Assembly (NCBI GenBank): GCA_964549245.1
Contig: CAZJUO010000011.1
Coordinates: 1 to 24,642 of the forward strand
Reading direction: 5' to 3'
Source of the DNA: CAZJUO01 sp964549245
GTDB lineage: Bacteria > Patescibacteriota > Patescibacteriia > UBA10025 > JAHIVO01
Length of the DNA: 24,642 nucleotides
Shown: one piece after another, positions 14,918 to 22,252 of the stretch
How the letters are laid out: every line of letters starts with the position of its first letter
Position numbering within the stretch: position 1 is the first letter of the stretch
Notes under the pieces: model-generated
Told to the model about the DNA's origin: nothing
Databases searched by the model: none
The model's input: only the letters and a program-made list of their open reading frames with translations
Position numbers and translations under genes: made by a program

Positions 14918-15601
14918 TTAAAGGTTATTAAGAAGTTTTTTGGAAAAAGTGTAGTCAGGTTTTACCAATTTGGCGAGGCTGATAAAAGAAAGATTGCGTG
15001 AAATCACATTTATCAGTGAATTGAAAGCAACGTAGCTGACCGCGATTCCACCAGTAAACAACATCCGCTCCAAAAAGACTATGGGTATCAGCGCGATCCA
15101 AATTTCAGCCGGTAAGTTAAAAGCATACAGGAAAGCTACTGAACCAATGGCATGAGCTGTAAAAGTTGCGCCAAGGCTGTTGAACACCAGGCTTTTTTTA
15201 GTAAAGCTGGCTGCTAATGGTATTAACCAATAAAGGGAATAATACCAGGCCTGACGTCCTTCCGGATGAAGGACAAAGAGAATCATACAGGTTAGCGGCA
15301 AGAATGCTACTATACTTTTATATTTTCTTGTTCCAAAGTAAAGCGCCGCCAAAGCCAAGGGGAAAAGCCTGATCAATGTAGCCATCTCAAGCGGCTGGCC
15401 GGATATAATTACATTGGCCGCCTTGACAAAAATAACAGCCAGGGCGCCCCAAATCGACATCAGGAAAGCTCCGATGGTGGGAGCAAAAAAATCAAAAAGC
15501 GAAAATGACTGCTCCGAACCAACAATATTGGTAAAGGGAATTTGCAATAAAATAATCCCCAATACAATAAATGAGGCAAATAGTAGTATTTTTCTTTTCA
15601 T
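14918..15601 (-). CDS. Multi-pass membrane protein, ECF S-component-like
   Basis: The 227-residue protein has about six hydrophobic spans. The first third (LFDFFAPTIGAFLMSIWGALAVIFVKAANV) and the spacing of spans recall substrate-binding S components of ECF transporters or related small integral proteins, but no diagnostic motif is seen, so the fold is an inference. It starts 11 bp after the stop of the Memo-like gene and is followed by a strong terminator, making it the last gene of the amrS operon. A role in moving the substrate or product of the AmmeMemoRadiSam proteins is possible but untested. Confidence 0.8.
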   Translation of the reverse strand: MKRKILLFASFIVLGIILLQIPFTNIVGSEQSFSLFDFFAPTIGAFLMSIWGALAVIFVKAANVIISGQPLEMATLIRLFPLALAALYFGTRKYKSIVAFLPLTCMILFVLHPEGRQAWYYSLYWLIPLAASFTKKSLVFNSLGATFTAHAIGSVAFLYAFNLPAEIWIALIPIVFLERMLFTGGIAVSYVAFNSLINVISRNLSFISLAKLVKPDYTFSKKLLNNL

Positions 15602-15612
15602 ATGCTTTAATA

Positions 15613-16410
15613 TTAATTAGCTAATTTAAAATTTACTACAGCGTAACCAACGCCAAACGGACCTTCATACGAATAAATGTCCGTTTTATAGCGCATACTA
15701 TTTATTACACCAAGTAAGATAATGATTGAACGGAGTCCGCATTCAGCCGCTTCCTCAACAAAATCATGGTCAAGCCCAAGAATATCTTTAACATTATTTT
15801 CACGCAAATGCTTGATAAGAGTTTCATCAAATTTTTTGGCCCAATTGGAAAATCCAGCCGGGGCATCGGGAGAAAGCCGGTGTGACAAATCACCAGAGGC
15901 GATAACGGCGATGCGTTTGGTGTCATTGAGCATATCCTCCTGAAGTTTTCTGCCAAATTCAAAATGCGTCTGGTAATCAAGTAATGAATATGAAGTTGGA
16001 ACTATCTGGAGCTTGGATTTGTCCAGTTTTTTTGTTAAAAAGTAGAGCGGTACGCCAACACCATGGTCAAGCTCCTGCTGGGTGATAAGCACCACGGGCA
16101 TTTTTGCTTCTAAAATTTCCTTATAGTGGTGGGCATGCCCAATATCTCCTTTGAGCTGTATATTGGTGGCGAGATCGCCAAAATCTTTGAATGTGATGGA
16201 AAAATCGGGAGATATATTGAAAGCAAAAGCGTCTGATAAAGTCTGCCCATGCGGAGAAATGATAACAATAGTATCAGGCCTGGCCGCTTTAATATCTTGG
16301 CTAAGGCGCTCCATGGCTTTACTGGTTTTTTGGACGAATCCTAGGTTTTCTTTACCGATTTCGGGTATCAAGAGTGGAGGATGGGGGCATATGGCGGAAA
16401 AGACTATCAT
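15613..16410 (-). CDS. amrB: Memo / LigB-like protein, AmmeMemoRadiSam system protein B
   Basis: The 265-residue protein is a class III extradiol dioxygenase-fold protein of the LigB/Memo group. Residues that fit the metal site are H10 in CPHPPLLIPEIG, H54 in IISPHG and E223 in the EAAECGLR block. D115-H116 (LDHGVGVPL) and D174/H177 (SGDLSHRLSP) line the pocket in relatives. The C-terminal YEGPFGVGYAVV is also conserved. Human Memo binds metal and has oxidase-like activity, but the bacterial reaction is unknown. It lies between the secreted lysozyme-like gene (37 bp upstream) and the membrane protein (11 bp downstream). No Shine-Dalgarno site precedes the ATG. Confidence 0.92.
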   Translation of the reverse strand: MIVFSAICPHPPLLIPEIGKENLGFVQKTSKAMERLSQDIKAARPDTIVIISPHGQTLSDAFAFNISPDFSITFKDFGDLATNIQLKGDIGHAHHYKEILEAKMPVVLITQQELDHGVGVPLYFLTKKLDKSKLQIVPTSYSLLDYQTHFEFGRKLQEDMLNDTKRIAVIASGDLSHRLSPDAPAGFSNWAKKFDETLIKHLRENNVKDILGLDHDFVEEAAECGLRSIIILLGVINSMRYKTDIYSYEGPFGVGYAVVNFKLAN

Positions 16411-16447
16411 AGTGCAGGTTGGTTAGGGTACATTAACGATAAAGTAA

Positions 16448-17830
16448 TTATATGGTGATGTCAATCGGTTCAGCTTCCGGATGGATACGAACCGCTTCAT
16501 CGGTAGTCCAAATTAGGTTTTCCCATTTTAGGCCTAATCCGGCAAATGTATCTTCATTGGCAATGCCCCGGCGATAACCATTTGAGATGAAGTATACACC
16601 GCGCATTCCCGGGGAAGTAATAATTTCACCATCGTTAAATTTTATGGGGTCACCCAAGGGATACTCGCTGATAGACGATTGCTCGACCGTGACGGGGGTT
16701 CGATTTGAAAAACGGTTTTGCAGAATCTCTTTTGACCAAATTGAGTGCCGAATGCCGTTTTCAACATACGATATTCCACCGGTGTCTTTTGATTGCAGGA
16801 GTATACCGGTCGGGTAAATGCTCTCCATGTTGATATTGGGGCCAAACCCATAAGGGGTTAATTCTGATTCGTCAACTACTTCAATTTCTTCTGGGTTAAA
16901 ACCGATTTTTCTAAAGACTTCAGGAGATTCAATATATCGACGCTGGTCGCCGTCAATTAAAAATACTCTGCCGGTCTGTTGGGACCGTATAAGTGAATAG
17001 TTGGCAAATTTAATTGGATCACCTTCCTCATAGAGATCTAAGTCAGTAGGGGAAACTAAAATAATTCGTGAGGCGTCAAATCTTGATACGAGGGCGCTTT
17101 TTGAAAGGATGGGCCTCTTCTTTCCGTTTTTAATAAGGTAGACGCCGTTTTCTCCTTGAGCCTGAAGCAAGGAACCGTCAGGATAATTTTTGGTAAACCA
17201 ATCCTGCCAAAACCGCCAGATGTTATAATTGGCGTTATACACATATGGCGTATAGGTATAGAGAGCGGCTGTGGCGTCGTTGGCAGGAGTGACTTGATAG
17301 CCATCACCAGTAGTTTTGGTAATGCCAGGCCCCCAGCCGGTAAACGTCATGCCGCGTGATTCCAGGTCTGCTAAGTAGCTTTCGCGGATACGTCGGGCTG
17401 CCCAGTTTATTTGATTGAAAAAACCTTGATATTTTTTTACTTGCGGATCGTCTTTGGAGCAACTATCACAGACGCCGTAGCCCGTAGCCCAGTCCAATTG
17501 GCGCTGTGTGGGGTTGGCGCTAGTAACCAGGCTTTGCTCGATTTGCATCCTGACGAGCAGGTATTGGGGGCTAATGGTCCAGTATTGCGCCGCGTCATGA
17601 ATTATTTGCGCCGCGCTTTTGGTATTGCCCCAGGGGTCGTTGGTAGTGTATGAACCGAGTGCTCCTTTATGTTCTAGGAAATTTTGCAGTCGGTCATGTG
17701 ACATGGACTGGCTGTTCGTTAAATCGTTATCTGAAATGATAATATTAGGGTTAAATGAAGCTGCCGCTAGCGCAATATTTGGAGAAATGAGGAGGATAAT
17801 GAAAATAATAAAGAATGTTTTTTTTAGCAT
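16448..17830 (-). CDS. Secreted lysozyme-like protein with four C-terminal repeats
   Basis: The 460-residue protein has a signal peptide (about 1-23, ending ALA) and is exported. Residues about 28-215 form one domain that looks like a goose-lysozyme or lytic-transglycosylase relative. Candidate catalytic Glu98 lies in VRMQIEQSLV, followed by TGYGVCDSC, a Trp-rich TGWGPG segment, and an end (AALYTYTPYVYN) seen in putative peptidoglycan-acting proteins. Residues about 219-458 hold four diverged repeats of roughly 60 residues, each opening with a (G/V)xYxxxNGxxRxI pattern (VYLIKNGKKRPI, VFLIDGDQRRYI, ISYVENGIRHSI, VYFISNGYRRGI) and ending near DPIKF or an equivalent. They may bind cell wall or surface glycan. 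Enzymatic activity is inferred. The gene sits 5 bp after amrS and upstream of amrB, in the same transcript. Confidence 0.85.
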   Translation of the reverse strand: MLKKTFFIIFIILLISPNIALAAASFNPNIIISDNDLTNSQSMSHDRLQNFLEHKGALGSYTTNDPWGNTKSAAQIIHDAAQYWTISPQYLLVRMQIEQSLVTSANPTQRQLDWATGYGVCDSCSKDDPQVKKYQGFFNQINWAARRIRESYLADLESRGMTFTGWGPGITKTTGDGYQVTPANDATAALYTYTPYVYNANYNIWRFWQDWFTKNYPDGSLLQAQGENGVYLIKNGKKRPILSKSALVSRFDASRIILVSPTDLDLYEEGDPIKFANYSLIRSQQTGRVFLIDGDQRRYIESPEVFRKIGFNPEEIEVVDESELTPYGFGPNINMESIYPTGILLQSKDTGGISYVENGIRHSIWSKEILQNRFSNRTPVTVEQSSISEYPLGDPIKFNDGEIITSPGMRGVYFISNGYRRGIANEDTFAGLGLKWENLIWTTDEAVRIHPEAEPIDITI

Positions 17831-17835
17831 ATTAT

Positions 17836-18861
17836 TTATATTATTATATCAAGGCGAGTTTGGCAATGCGGGCATTTTCCTTGGGTGTCGTGACGTTTTA
17901 TTGCAAAACCAATTCGTTCTATTGCTTTTTCGTGGCAGTGCGGGCAATAGGTATGTTCTGAATCAAGTCCGGGAGCATTGCCTGTATAAACATAGTGTAA
18001 TCCGTTTTGCTTGGCAAGGTCGTGAGCTTTTTGCAATGTTTGTACGTCTGTTGGAGGAAACTTTTTCATTTTATATGATATTTCGGGCGAAAAAGCTGAA
18101 ATGTGCCAGGGTGTTTCCGGGCCGAGTTCTTTTTTGACAAACTGGATAATTTTTTTAAATAGGGAGGTTTGGTCGCTAAGTGTTGGGATTACTAAGGTGG
18201 TTAGTTCAAGCCAAACTCCATTTTTTTTAAAAAACTTTGCATTATCCAGAATGGGATCAAGCTGCCCACCGCAATATTTTTGGTAGCTCTGGTTATCAAA
18301 AAATTTCAGATCAATATTTATTGCATCGAGATAGGGGAGGATAAGCTGGCGTGTTTGCTCTGACATATAGCCATTTGATACCCAGACGTTTTTTATGTTG
18401 TTTTGATGCGCCAGCTTCATGCAGTCTAGGGCATACTCCATCCAAATGGTCGGTTCGGTATAGGTATAGGCGATACTGCGGCAGTTTGTCTGACGAGCGT
18501 CCTGGATTACTTTTTGGGCGGTGAGCATTTCACCCTGTATGGGCAAATCAGTATATCCGCTTTGTTTTGTAGCCTGCGAGATTTGCCAATTCTGGCAGTT
18601 GCCGCAGCGAAAATTACATCCCACCGTGGCGATTGATAATGATTGGGAGCCGGGCAAAAAATGGTAGAAAGGTTTTTTTTCAATGGGATCTACGCTTTCA
18701 GAAATAGCTTTTTCATAAACCAACAGATCAAGCCTGCCGTCATGATTTTCCCGTACGCCGCAAATACCCCTATGGGAAGCTAAAATAGTGCAGTGATGGT
18801 TACAGACATGGCACTGCGCGGTATTTTTTTCTAACTTATCATAGAGGAGAGCCTCTTTCAT
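17836..18861 (-). CDS. amrS: AmmeMemoRadiSam system radical SAM enzyme
   Basis: The 341-residue radical SAM protein of the PflA-like group has the [4Fe-4S] cluster cysteines C82, C86 and C89 in GCNFRCGNCQNW. An N-terminal Cys-rich segment (C17, C20, C24, C34) carries a RGICGVR motif, and the C-terminal rubredoxin-like pairs C306/C309 and C330/C333 are also typical of AmrS. It generates a 5'-deoxyadenosyl radical; the target is unknown. It is the first gene of a four-gene operon that runs to 14918 and holds amrB. A possible extended -10 (TGATAAAAT or TGCTACAAT) lies within 30 bp upstream. Confidence 0.95.
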   Translation of the reverse strand: MKEALLYDKLEKNTAQCHVCNHHCTILASHRGICGVRENHDGRLDLLVYEKAISESVDPIEKKPFYHFLPGSQSLSIATVGCNFRCGNCQNWQISQATKQSGYTDLPIQGEMLTAQKVIQDARQTNCRSIAYTYTEPTIWMEYALDCMKLAHQNNIKNVWVSNGYMSEQTRQLILPYLDAINIDLKFFDNQSYQKYCGGQLDPILDNAKFFKKNGVWLELTTLVIPTLSDQTSLFKKIIQFVKKELGPETPWHISAFSPEISYKMKKFPPTDVQTLQKAHDLAKQNGLHYVYTGNAPGLDSEHTYCPHCHEKAIERIGFAIKRHDTQGKCPHCQTRLDIII

Positions 18862-18870
18862 TGTTGTTCT

Positions 18871-18889
18871 ATTTTATCATATTGTAGCA
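18871..18889 (-). promoter_or_regulatory. Candidate extended -10 promoter of the amrS operon
   Basis: Two overlapping candidates are present on the minus strand: TGC TACAAT (18889-18881) and TGA TAAAAT (18879-18871). Neither has a good -35 because the upstream sequence is the terminator of the small-protein operon. The leader would be short (about 0-15 nt). Confidence 0.4.
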
Positions 18890-18899
18890 TTAAATAAAA

Positions 18900-18930
18900 G
18901 CCCTTGCTACAACAATAGAGTAACAAGGGC
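18900..18930 (-). terminator. Intrinsic terminator of the small membrane protein pair
   Basis: GCCCTTG and CAAGGGC form a 7-bp stem, extended by three more pairs after one mismatch. On the minus strand the stem is followed by TTTTATTTA. It lies seven bases past the stop at 18938. Confidence 0.7.
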
Positions 18931-18937
18931 GATGTTT

Positions 18938-19090
18938 TTAGGGAACAAAAGGTGCTGTGCCAGCCGCAAACCCAATAAAGGCTAAAATGAACAATACAGA
19001 CAGTGTGTAGCCAATGAAACGGAAAAATTTTGAAAGTGGAGTTTGTAGGGCCGAGGGCGGTTGTTGCATGATATGTTTTTTTCTTCTCAC
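18938..19090 (-). CDS. Small single-span membrane protein, 50 residues
   Basis: The frame encodes 50 residues from GTG at 19090: a basic N-terminus (RRKKH), a PPSALQTP linker and one hydrophobic span (about residues 26-43) ending in TAPFVP. GTG is chosen because AAAGGA, at the end of the upstream small gene, lies at good ribosome-binding distance. An internal ATG at 19069 would give 43 residues and has no Shine-Dalgarno site. It follows the 33-residue gene by three bases and is followed by a terminator. The polarity (basic N-terminus, then span) suggests the N-terminus is inside. I do not recognise a family. Confidence 0.6.
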   Translation of the reverse strand: MRRKKHIMQQPPSALQTPLSKFFRFIGYTLSVLFILAFIGFAAGTAPFVP

Positions 19091-19093
19091 GAG

Positions 19094-19195
19094 CTATCCT
19101 TTAGAAAGTGTTTGCACTAATAAAGCGCTAAATACAAAGGTTAAAAGTATTATAAGTGATAGTACGCTTATAGCTGTGCTAAATGTAATTTTCAA
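19094..19195 (-). CDS. Very small hydrophobic membrane protein, 33 residues
   Basis: The frame opens with TTG at 19195, preceded by AAAGGAG eight bases upstream. It encodes MKITFSTAIS, a hydrophobic core rich in Leu, Ile, Val and Phe, and a short LSKG end, which is one membrane span with almost nothing else. It is the first of two small genes under a TTGACA promoter, and its end carries the ribosome binding site of the second. The pair shape, promoter, ribosome sites and terminator together support it; the TTG start lowers certainty. Confidence 0.5.
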   Translation of the reverse strand: MKITFSTAISVLSLIILLTFVFSALLVQTLSKG

Positions 19196-19258
19196 AGGCG
19201 CGACTCCTTTCAAACTACTTGAATGTTTATAAAAGGTTCAGTATTTGTTTTACTATAC

Positions 19259-19287
19259 AAACTACCGTAAAAATGCTTTATTGTCAA
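19259..19287 (-). promoter_or_regulatory. Promoter of the small membrane protein pair
   Basis: TTGACA (19287-19282) and TAGTTT (19264-19259) are separated by 17 bp on the minus strand. The start should be near 19252, giving a leader of about 57 nt to the TTG. It diverges from the thpR promoter. Confidence 0.55.
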
Positions 19288-19293
19288 GGGATT

Positions 19294-19322
19294 TTGTCAA
19301 AAAGGGCTAACTAATCTATACT
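19294..19322 (+). promoter_or_regulatory. Promoter giving a leaderless thpR operon transcript
   Basis: TTGTCA (19294-19299) and TATACT (19317-19322) are spaced by 17 bp. The expected transcription start is about 19329, one base before the ATG at 19330, so translation should begin on a leaderless mRNA. Confidence 0.7.
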
Positions 19323-19329
19323 TTAAGGT

Positions 19330-19887
19330 ATGAGACGACGATGTTTTATAGCCATACCAGTACCGGATAATACAAAAGCAGTTATCGATACGTTACAGGG
19401 CAAGCTAAAGAAATTTGATTGGCCTATACGCTGGGAACCGTCGAACAAATTGCATATTACCATTCGATTTGTTGGTTTGATAAAACAGGCAGAGCTGATT
19501 CAGGTAGAGAAAGTGGTTAGCCATACGGCATTGCAGTACCCGGTATTTGCAATAAACATAAATAGTTTCGTTGTCTATCCGTCATTTGAATTCCCGAGGG
19601 TTATTGGTCTGGCCATACAGCCTAATAAAATCCTGCTCTCTCTTTATGAAAGGATAAATAGTGCCATTGCCAAATTGGAGATTGGCGAGCTAGCGCGCCA
19701 TAGCGGGGCTAGCCATATTACCATCGGCCGGATGGCTCCTCGCAGAGTAAATTTCAGGGCTCTCACACAGCTATCGTTTGAACATTCATTTAGTGCACGG
19801 TATGTTAGCCTTATAGAAAGCAGGCTGGGGAGTGCTTCATCCACCTATCAGGTGATTAACCAATATCCTTTTAAAAAAAATGAATGA
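19330..19887 (+). CDS. thpR: RNA 2',3'-cyclic phosphodiesterase (2H family)
   Basis: The 185-residue 2H phosphoesterase carries the two HxTx motifs LHITIRFVG (H42, T44) and SHITIGRM (H129, T131), which form the active site. The family opens 2',3'-cyclic phosphates on RNA ends to 2'-phosphates and was first named 2'-5' RNA ligase. Length fits the family. It is the first gene of a five-gene run to 22046. Its stop overlaps the start of the next gene by 8 bp. The start codon lies at the predicted transcript end. Confidence 0.93.
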   Translation: MRRRCFIAIPVPDNTKAVIDTLQGKLKKFDWPIRWEPSNKLHITIRFVGLIKQAELIQVEKVVSHTALQYPVFAININSFVVYPSFEFPRVIGLAIQPNKILLSLYERINSAIAKLEIGELARHSGASHITIGRMAPRRVNFRALTQLSFEHSFSARYVSLIESRLGSASSTYQVINQYPFKKNE

Positions 19888-20170
19888 ACAAGGATTTACG
19901 ATTGAGCAAATAGAACCTTTTCAAAAAACAGAAGAGGTTACAAAATTCGAATTTCAAACACGGGCCAGCCAGGATTATATCTTGATAAAGGGGAAAGCAG
20001 AACTTTATTGCCGTCATGTGAAAACAGGAATTGAACAGCGCGGTACGGTGGTGGGGCCGGCAGTGATAAAATTTTATCCATTTTGGTATCATGAAATGAA
20101 AGTGCTTACGGATGTTACCTTTATAGAGCTTGGTTCGGTAGCGGAGCATCGACAGGACAGAAAAGAATAA
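19880..20170 (+). CDS. Small cupin-like protein
   Basis: The 96-residue single beta-domain protein ends with the pattern WYHEMKVLTDVTFIELGS, which in cupins forms the last strands after the metal-binding loop. The earlier strand YILIKGKAELYC matches the start of a cupin barrel. The usual His-x-His...Glu...His metal set is not complete: I see only one His in the C-terminal position and one in RHVK. It may bind a sugar or sit as a sensor; no role is assigned. It overlaps thpR by 8 bp and precedes the transferase by 9 bp. Confidence 0.7.
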   Translation: MNEQGFTIEQIEPFQKTEEVTKFEFQTRASQDYILIKGKAELYCRHVKTGIEQRGTVVGPAVIKFYPFWYHEMKVLTDVTFIELGSVAEHRQDRKE

Positions 20171-20179
20171 AATGTATTT

Positions 20180-20911
20180 ATGGATTTTACAATATTAGGT
20201 ATAAAAGTAACCAATCTAACTCTATCAGAAGTACTGCAAAAAGTACGCGAGTTTTTGAATAGCAATCAGCCACATTATATCGTGACCACCAATCCAGAAT
20301 TTATTATGGCGGCGCGCCGGGATAAAGAGTTCCAAAACATTTTAAATAAAGCCGATATCTCGGTAGCTGACGGCGTGGGTATTTCTATAGCCGCGCGCCG
20401 CCGGGGCATAAAATTAAAACAGCGCATTACCGGTGTTGATTTGCTCTGGGAAATTTGCGATATGGCGGAACAAGAAGGAAAATCAGTATTCCTTCTTGGG
20501 TCAAAAAGGGGAGTGCCGGAAAAGGCCGCCGCCGTCATTTTAAAAAAGCATCCGCGGCTGAAGATCGTTGGTGCGGAATGCGGGTATCGGCGCTGGCATC
20601 GGCCAATTAAGGATAAAAAATTAGTCAGTATGATTACGCGAAAACAGCCTGACATTCTCTTCGTGGCTTTTGGACAGGTTAGGCAGGAAAAATGGATTTA
20701 CCACAATCTCCCGAAGATTGATTCGGTTAAACTAGCTATGGGTGTGGGCGGTTCATTTGACTATATTTCAGGGGCTGTTAAACGCGCCCCGCGATGGATG
20801 CGCAGTCTGGGCTTAGAATGGTTATATCGTTTGTTGCGTCAGCCGTGGCGGTTGCCCCGAATAGTAACGGCGGTAATAAAATTTGGCTTTCTAAGTATTC
20901 GTAAAAAGTAA
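20180..20911 (+). CDS. WecG/TagA/CpsF family glycosyltransferase
   Basis: The 243-residue GT26 enzyme has TTNPEFI (T37, N38, E40), VADGVGI with candidate catalytic base D64, RITGVDLLW, and the C-terminal MGVGGSFDYISGAVKRAP-to-RQPWR block. The family adds ManNAc or ManNAcA to lipid-linked GlcNAc in wall teichoic acid or enterobacterial common antigen synthesis; the exact donor here cannot be read. The basic C-terminus (WLYRLLRQPWR and beyond) is the segment that mediates membrane association in characterised TagA. It fits with the GT2 enzyme at 7780 as part of envelope glycan synthesis. Confidence 0.93.
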   Translation: MDFTILGIKVTNLTLSEVLQKVREFLNSNQPHYIVTTNPEFIMAARRDKEFQNILNKADISVADGVGISIAARRRGIKLKQRITGVDLLWEICDMAEQEGKSVFLLGSKRGVPEKAAAVILKKHPRLKIVGAECGYRRWHRPIKDKKLVSMITRKQPDILFVAFGQVRQEKWIYHNLPKIDSVKLAMGVGGSFDYISGAVKRAPRWMRSLGLEWLYRLLRQPWRLPRIVTAVIKFGFLSIRKK

Positions 20912-20913
20912 AA

Positions 20914-21582
20914 ATGAAATTCAAATATTTTGACATAATTTTAGGTTTATTCGTAGCCGTACTGCTGATTTCTAATGTAGCTTCCACTAAAATATTAAAT
21001 TTTGGCCCTTTTACTTTTGACGGCGGCACGATCTTGTTTCCCATTATTTATATCTTCGGCGACGTGTTAACAGAAGTATACGGCTATAAAGCCGCTCGGC
21101 GGGTTATATGGACCGGTTTTCTTAGCGCCTTACTAATGTCAGTTGTTTTTATAATTGTTGGCAAACTGCCAGCCGCGGCGGATTGGGTAAACCAGGATGC
21201 CTACGACAAAATACTGGGTTTAACGCCGCGGATAGTCGTCGCTTCTTTACTAGCATATTTTGCAGGAGAATTTTCCAACTCGGTTACCTTAGCAAAAATG
21301 AAGTTGTGGACAAAGGGACGATATTTATGGAGCAGGACGATTGGTTCAACGATTATCGGCGAGGGGATTGATACGGTATTATTTGTAGTGATCGCTTTTG
21401 CTGGCGTGCTGCCTGCCAGTTTACTAATCAGTATAATTATTTCAAATTATATATTCAAAGTCGGTTTTGAAACGATCGCCACGCCTTTTACTTATTTTGT
21501 GGTATCAAAGCTCAAACGTGAGGAGAGAGTGGATGCGTATGATCATAGTACCAGCTTTAATCCATTTTCATTAAAATTATAA
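20914..21582 (+). CDS. yhhQ: Queuosine precursor transporter, YhhQ/VUT family
   Basis: The 222-residue integral membrane protein has about six spans. It shows the family blocks FPIIYIFGDVLTEVYGYKAA and SRTIGSTIIGEGIDTVLF. E. coli YhhQ imports preQ0 and preQ1, and some homologues import other queuosine precursors. With QueH at 3696-4247 it suggests that this organism salvages a queuosine precursor and completes the modification. The start is two bases after the transferase stop, so translation is coupled. The basic C-terminal tail should be cytoplasmic. Confidence 0.93.
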   Translation: MKFKYFDIILGLFVAVLLISNVASTKILNFGPFTFDGGTILFPIIYIFGDVLTEVYGYKAARRVIWTGFLSALLMSVVFIIVGKLPAAADWVNQDAYDKILGLTPRIVVASLLAYFAGEFSNSVTLAKMKLWTKGRYLWSRTIGSTIIGEGIDTVLFVVIAFAGVLPASLLISIIISNYIFKVGFETIATPFTYFVVSKLKREERVDAYDHSTSFNPFSLKL

Positions 21583-21587
21583 AAAGT

Positions 21588-22046
21588 ATGGAATTTTACG
21601 AACTATTGCAAAAAAGGCATTCAGTACGTTCATTTGCCAAGCGGCAGATAGAACCCGATAAGATTCAAAAAATACTTGCGGCAATCGAAACTGCGCCTTC
21701 AGCAGGAGATTTGAAAGCGTATCATGTTTCGGTAACTGAAGACATCGAAGAAATAAATCAGCTTTCATCAATCGGAAGCAGGCAAGAGTTCATTGCTGAT
21801 GCTGGCGCTGTTTTTATTTTTTGCGCTAATCCTGAACAATCGGCGAAAAAATACGGAGAGCGCGGTAAACGTTTGTATGCTTTGCAAGATGCCACCATTG
21901 CTTGCGCCTACGCGCAACTGGCTGCCACGGATACCGGCTTAGGATCGTGCTGGGTCGGGTCATTTGATGAAAGGGCAGTTAAAAAAATTATTAAGTTGAA
22001 GAATGATAGTATGGTTGTCGCATTGCTGCCGGTCGGTTATGAGTAG
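21588..22046 (+). CDS. Nitroreductase-family FMN protein
   Basis: The short (152-residue) nitroreductase fold protein opens with LLQKRHSVRSFAKRQI, the conserved FMN-contacting segment, continues with the APSAGDLKAYHV block, and ends with GLGSCWVGSFDE and ALLPVGYE. These enzymes reduce nitro groups, quinones or flavins with NAD(P)H, or act in unrelated FMN-dependent chemistry. The substrate is not inferable. It starts 5 bp after yhhQ and is the last gene of the thpR operon. Confidence 0.9.
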   Translation: MEFYELLQKRHSVRSFAKRQIEPDKIQKILAAIETAPSAGDLKAYHVSVTEDIEEINQLSSIGSRQEFIADAGAVFIFCANPEQSAKKYGERGKRLYALQDATIACAYAQLAATDTGLGSCWVGSFDERAVKKIIKLKNDSMVVALLPVGYE

Positions 22047-22063
22047 TAAAACAGTTATCCACA

Positions 22064-22092
22064 TTGACTAAAATGCTTGCATACGGTACTGT
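22064..22092 (+). promoter_or_regulatory. Promoter of the first structured RNA
   Basis: TTGACT (22064-22069) and TACTGT (22087-22092) are spaced by 17 bp, with a start expected near 22099. A second possible -10, TATAAC at 22103-22108, has no -35 at normal spacing. Confidence 0.5.
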
Positions 22093-22098
22093 AAAAAT

Positions 22099-22231
22099 GC
22101 ATTATAACAAGTGAATAACAGCAGGGAACGTGTTTGCTTTCCAGCCGTGTAGTATAACGAATTACATTACGCCGAAACAAACACAAAAATAAAACCAACA
22201 GTAAAAAGTACTTTACCAGATTGGTTTTTTT
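22099..22231 (+). ncRNA. Candidate small RNA with long hairpin and its own terminator
   Basis: No long frame exists here. GTGTTTG (22130-22136) pairs with CAAACAC (22178-22184), then TTTC (22138-22141) with GAAA (22174-22177) after one bulged base, and GTGTAGT (22147-22153) with ATTACAT (22161-22167). This gives a roughly 55-nt long hairpin. An intrinsic terminator follows at 22191-22231. Promoter, stem and terminator together describe an independent transcript of about 130 nt. I do not recognise a known family. 6S RNA was considered because of the long imperfect helix, but the length is short. Confidence 0.5.
22191..22231 (+). terminator. Intrinsic terminator of the first structured RNA
   Basis: AAAACCAA (22191-22198) and TTGGTTTT (22221-22228) form the outer stem, GTAAA and TTTAC an inner stem, and the T-run continues to 22231. 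Confidence 0.75.
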
Positions 22232-22252
22232 AATGTGAATATTGATGCTAGC

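Noticed and set aside
17619..18137. 172-codon plus-strand frame
   Set aside because: It is antisense to the amrS gene and the secreted protein gene, and its translation is Cys/Phe-rich with no domain pattern.
19014..19232. 72-codon plus-strand frame
   Set aside because: It is antisense to the two small membrane proteins, which have ribosome sites, a promoter and a terminator on the minus strand; this frame has none.
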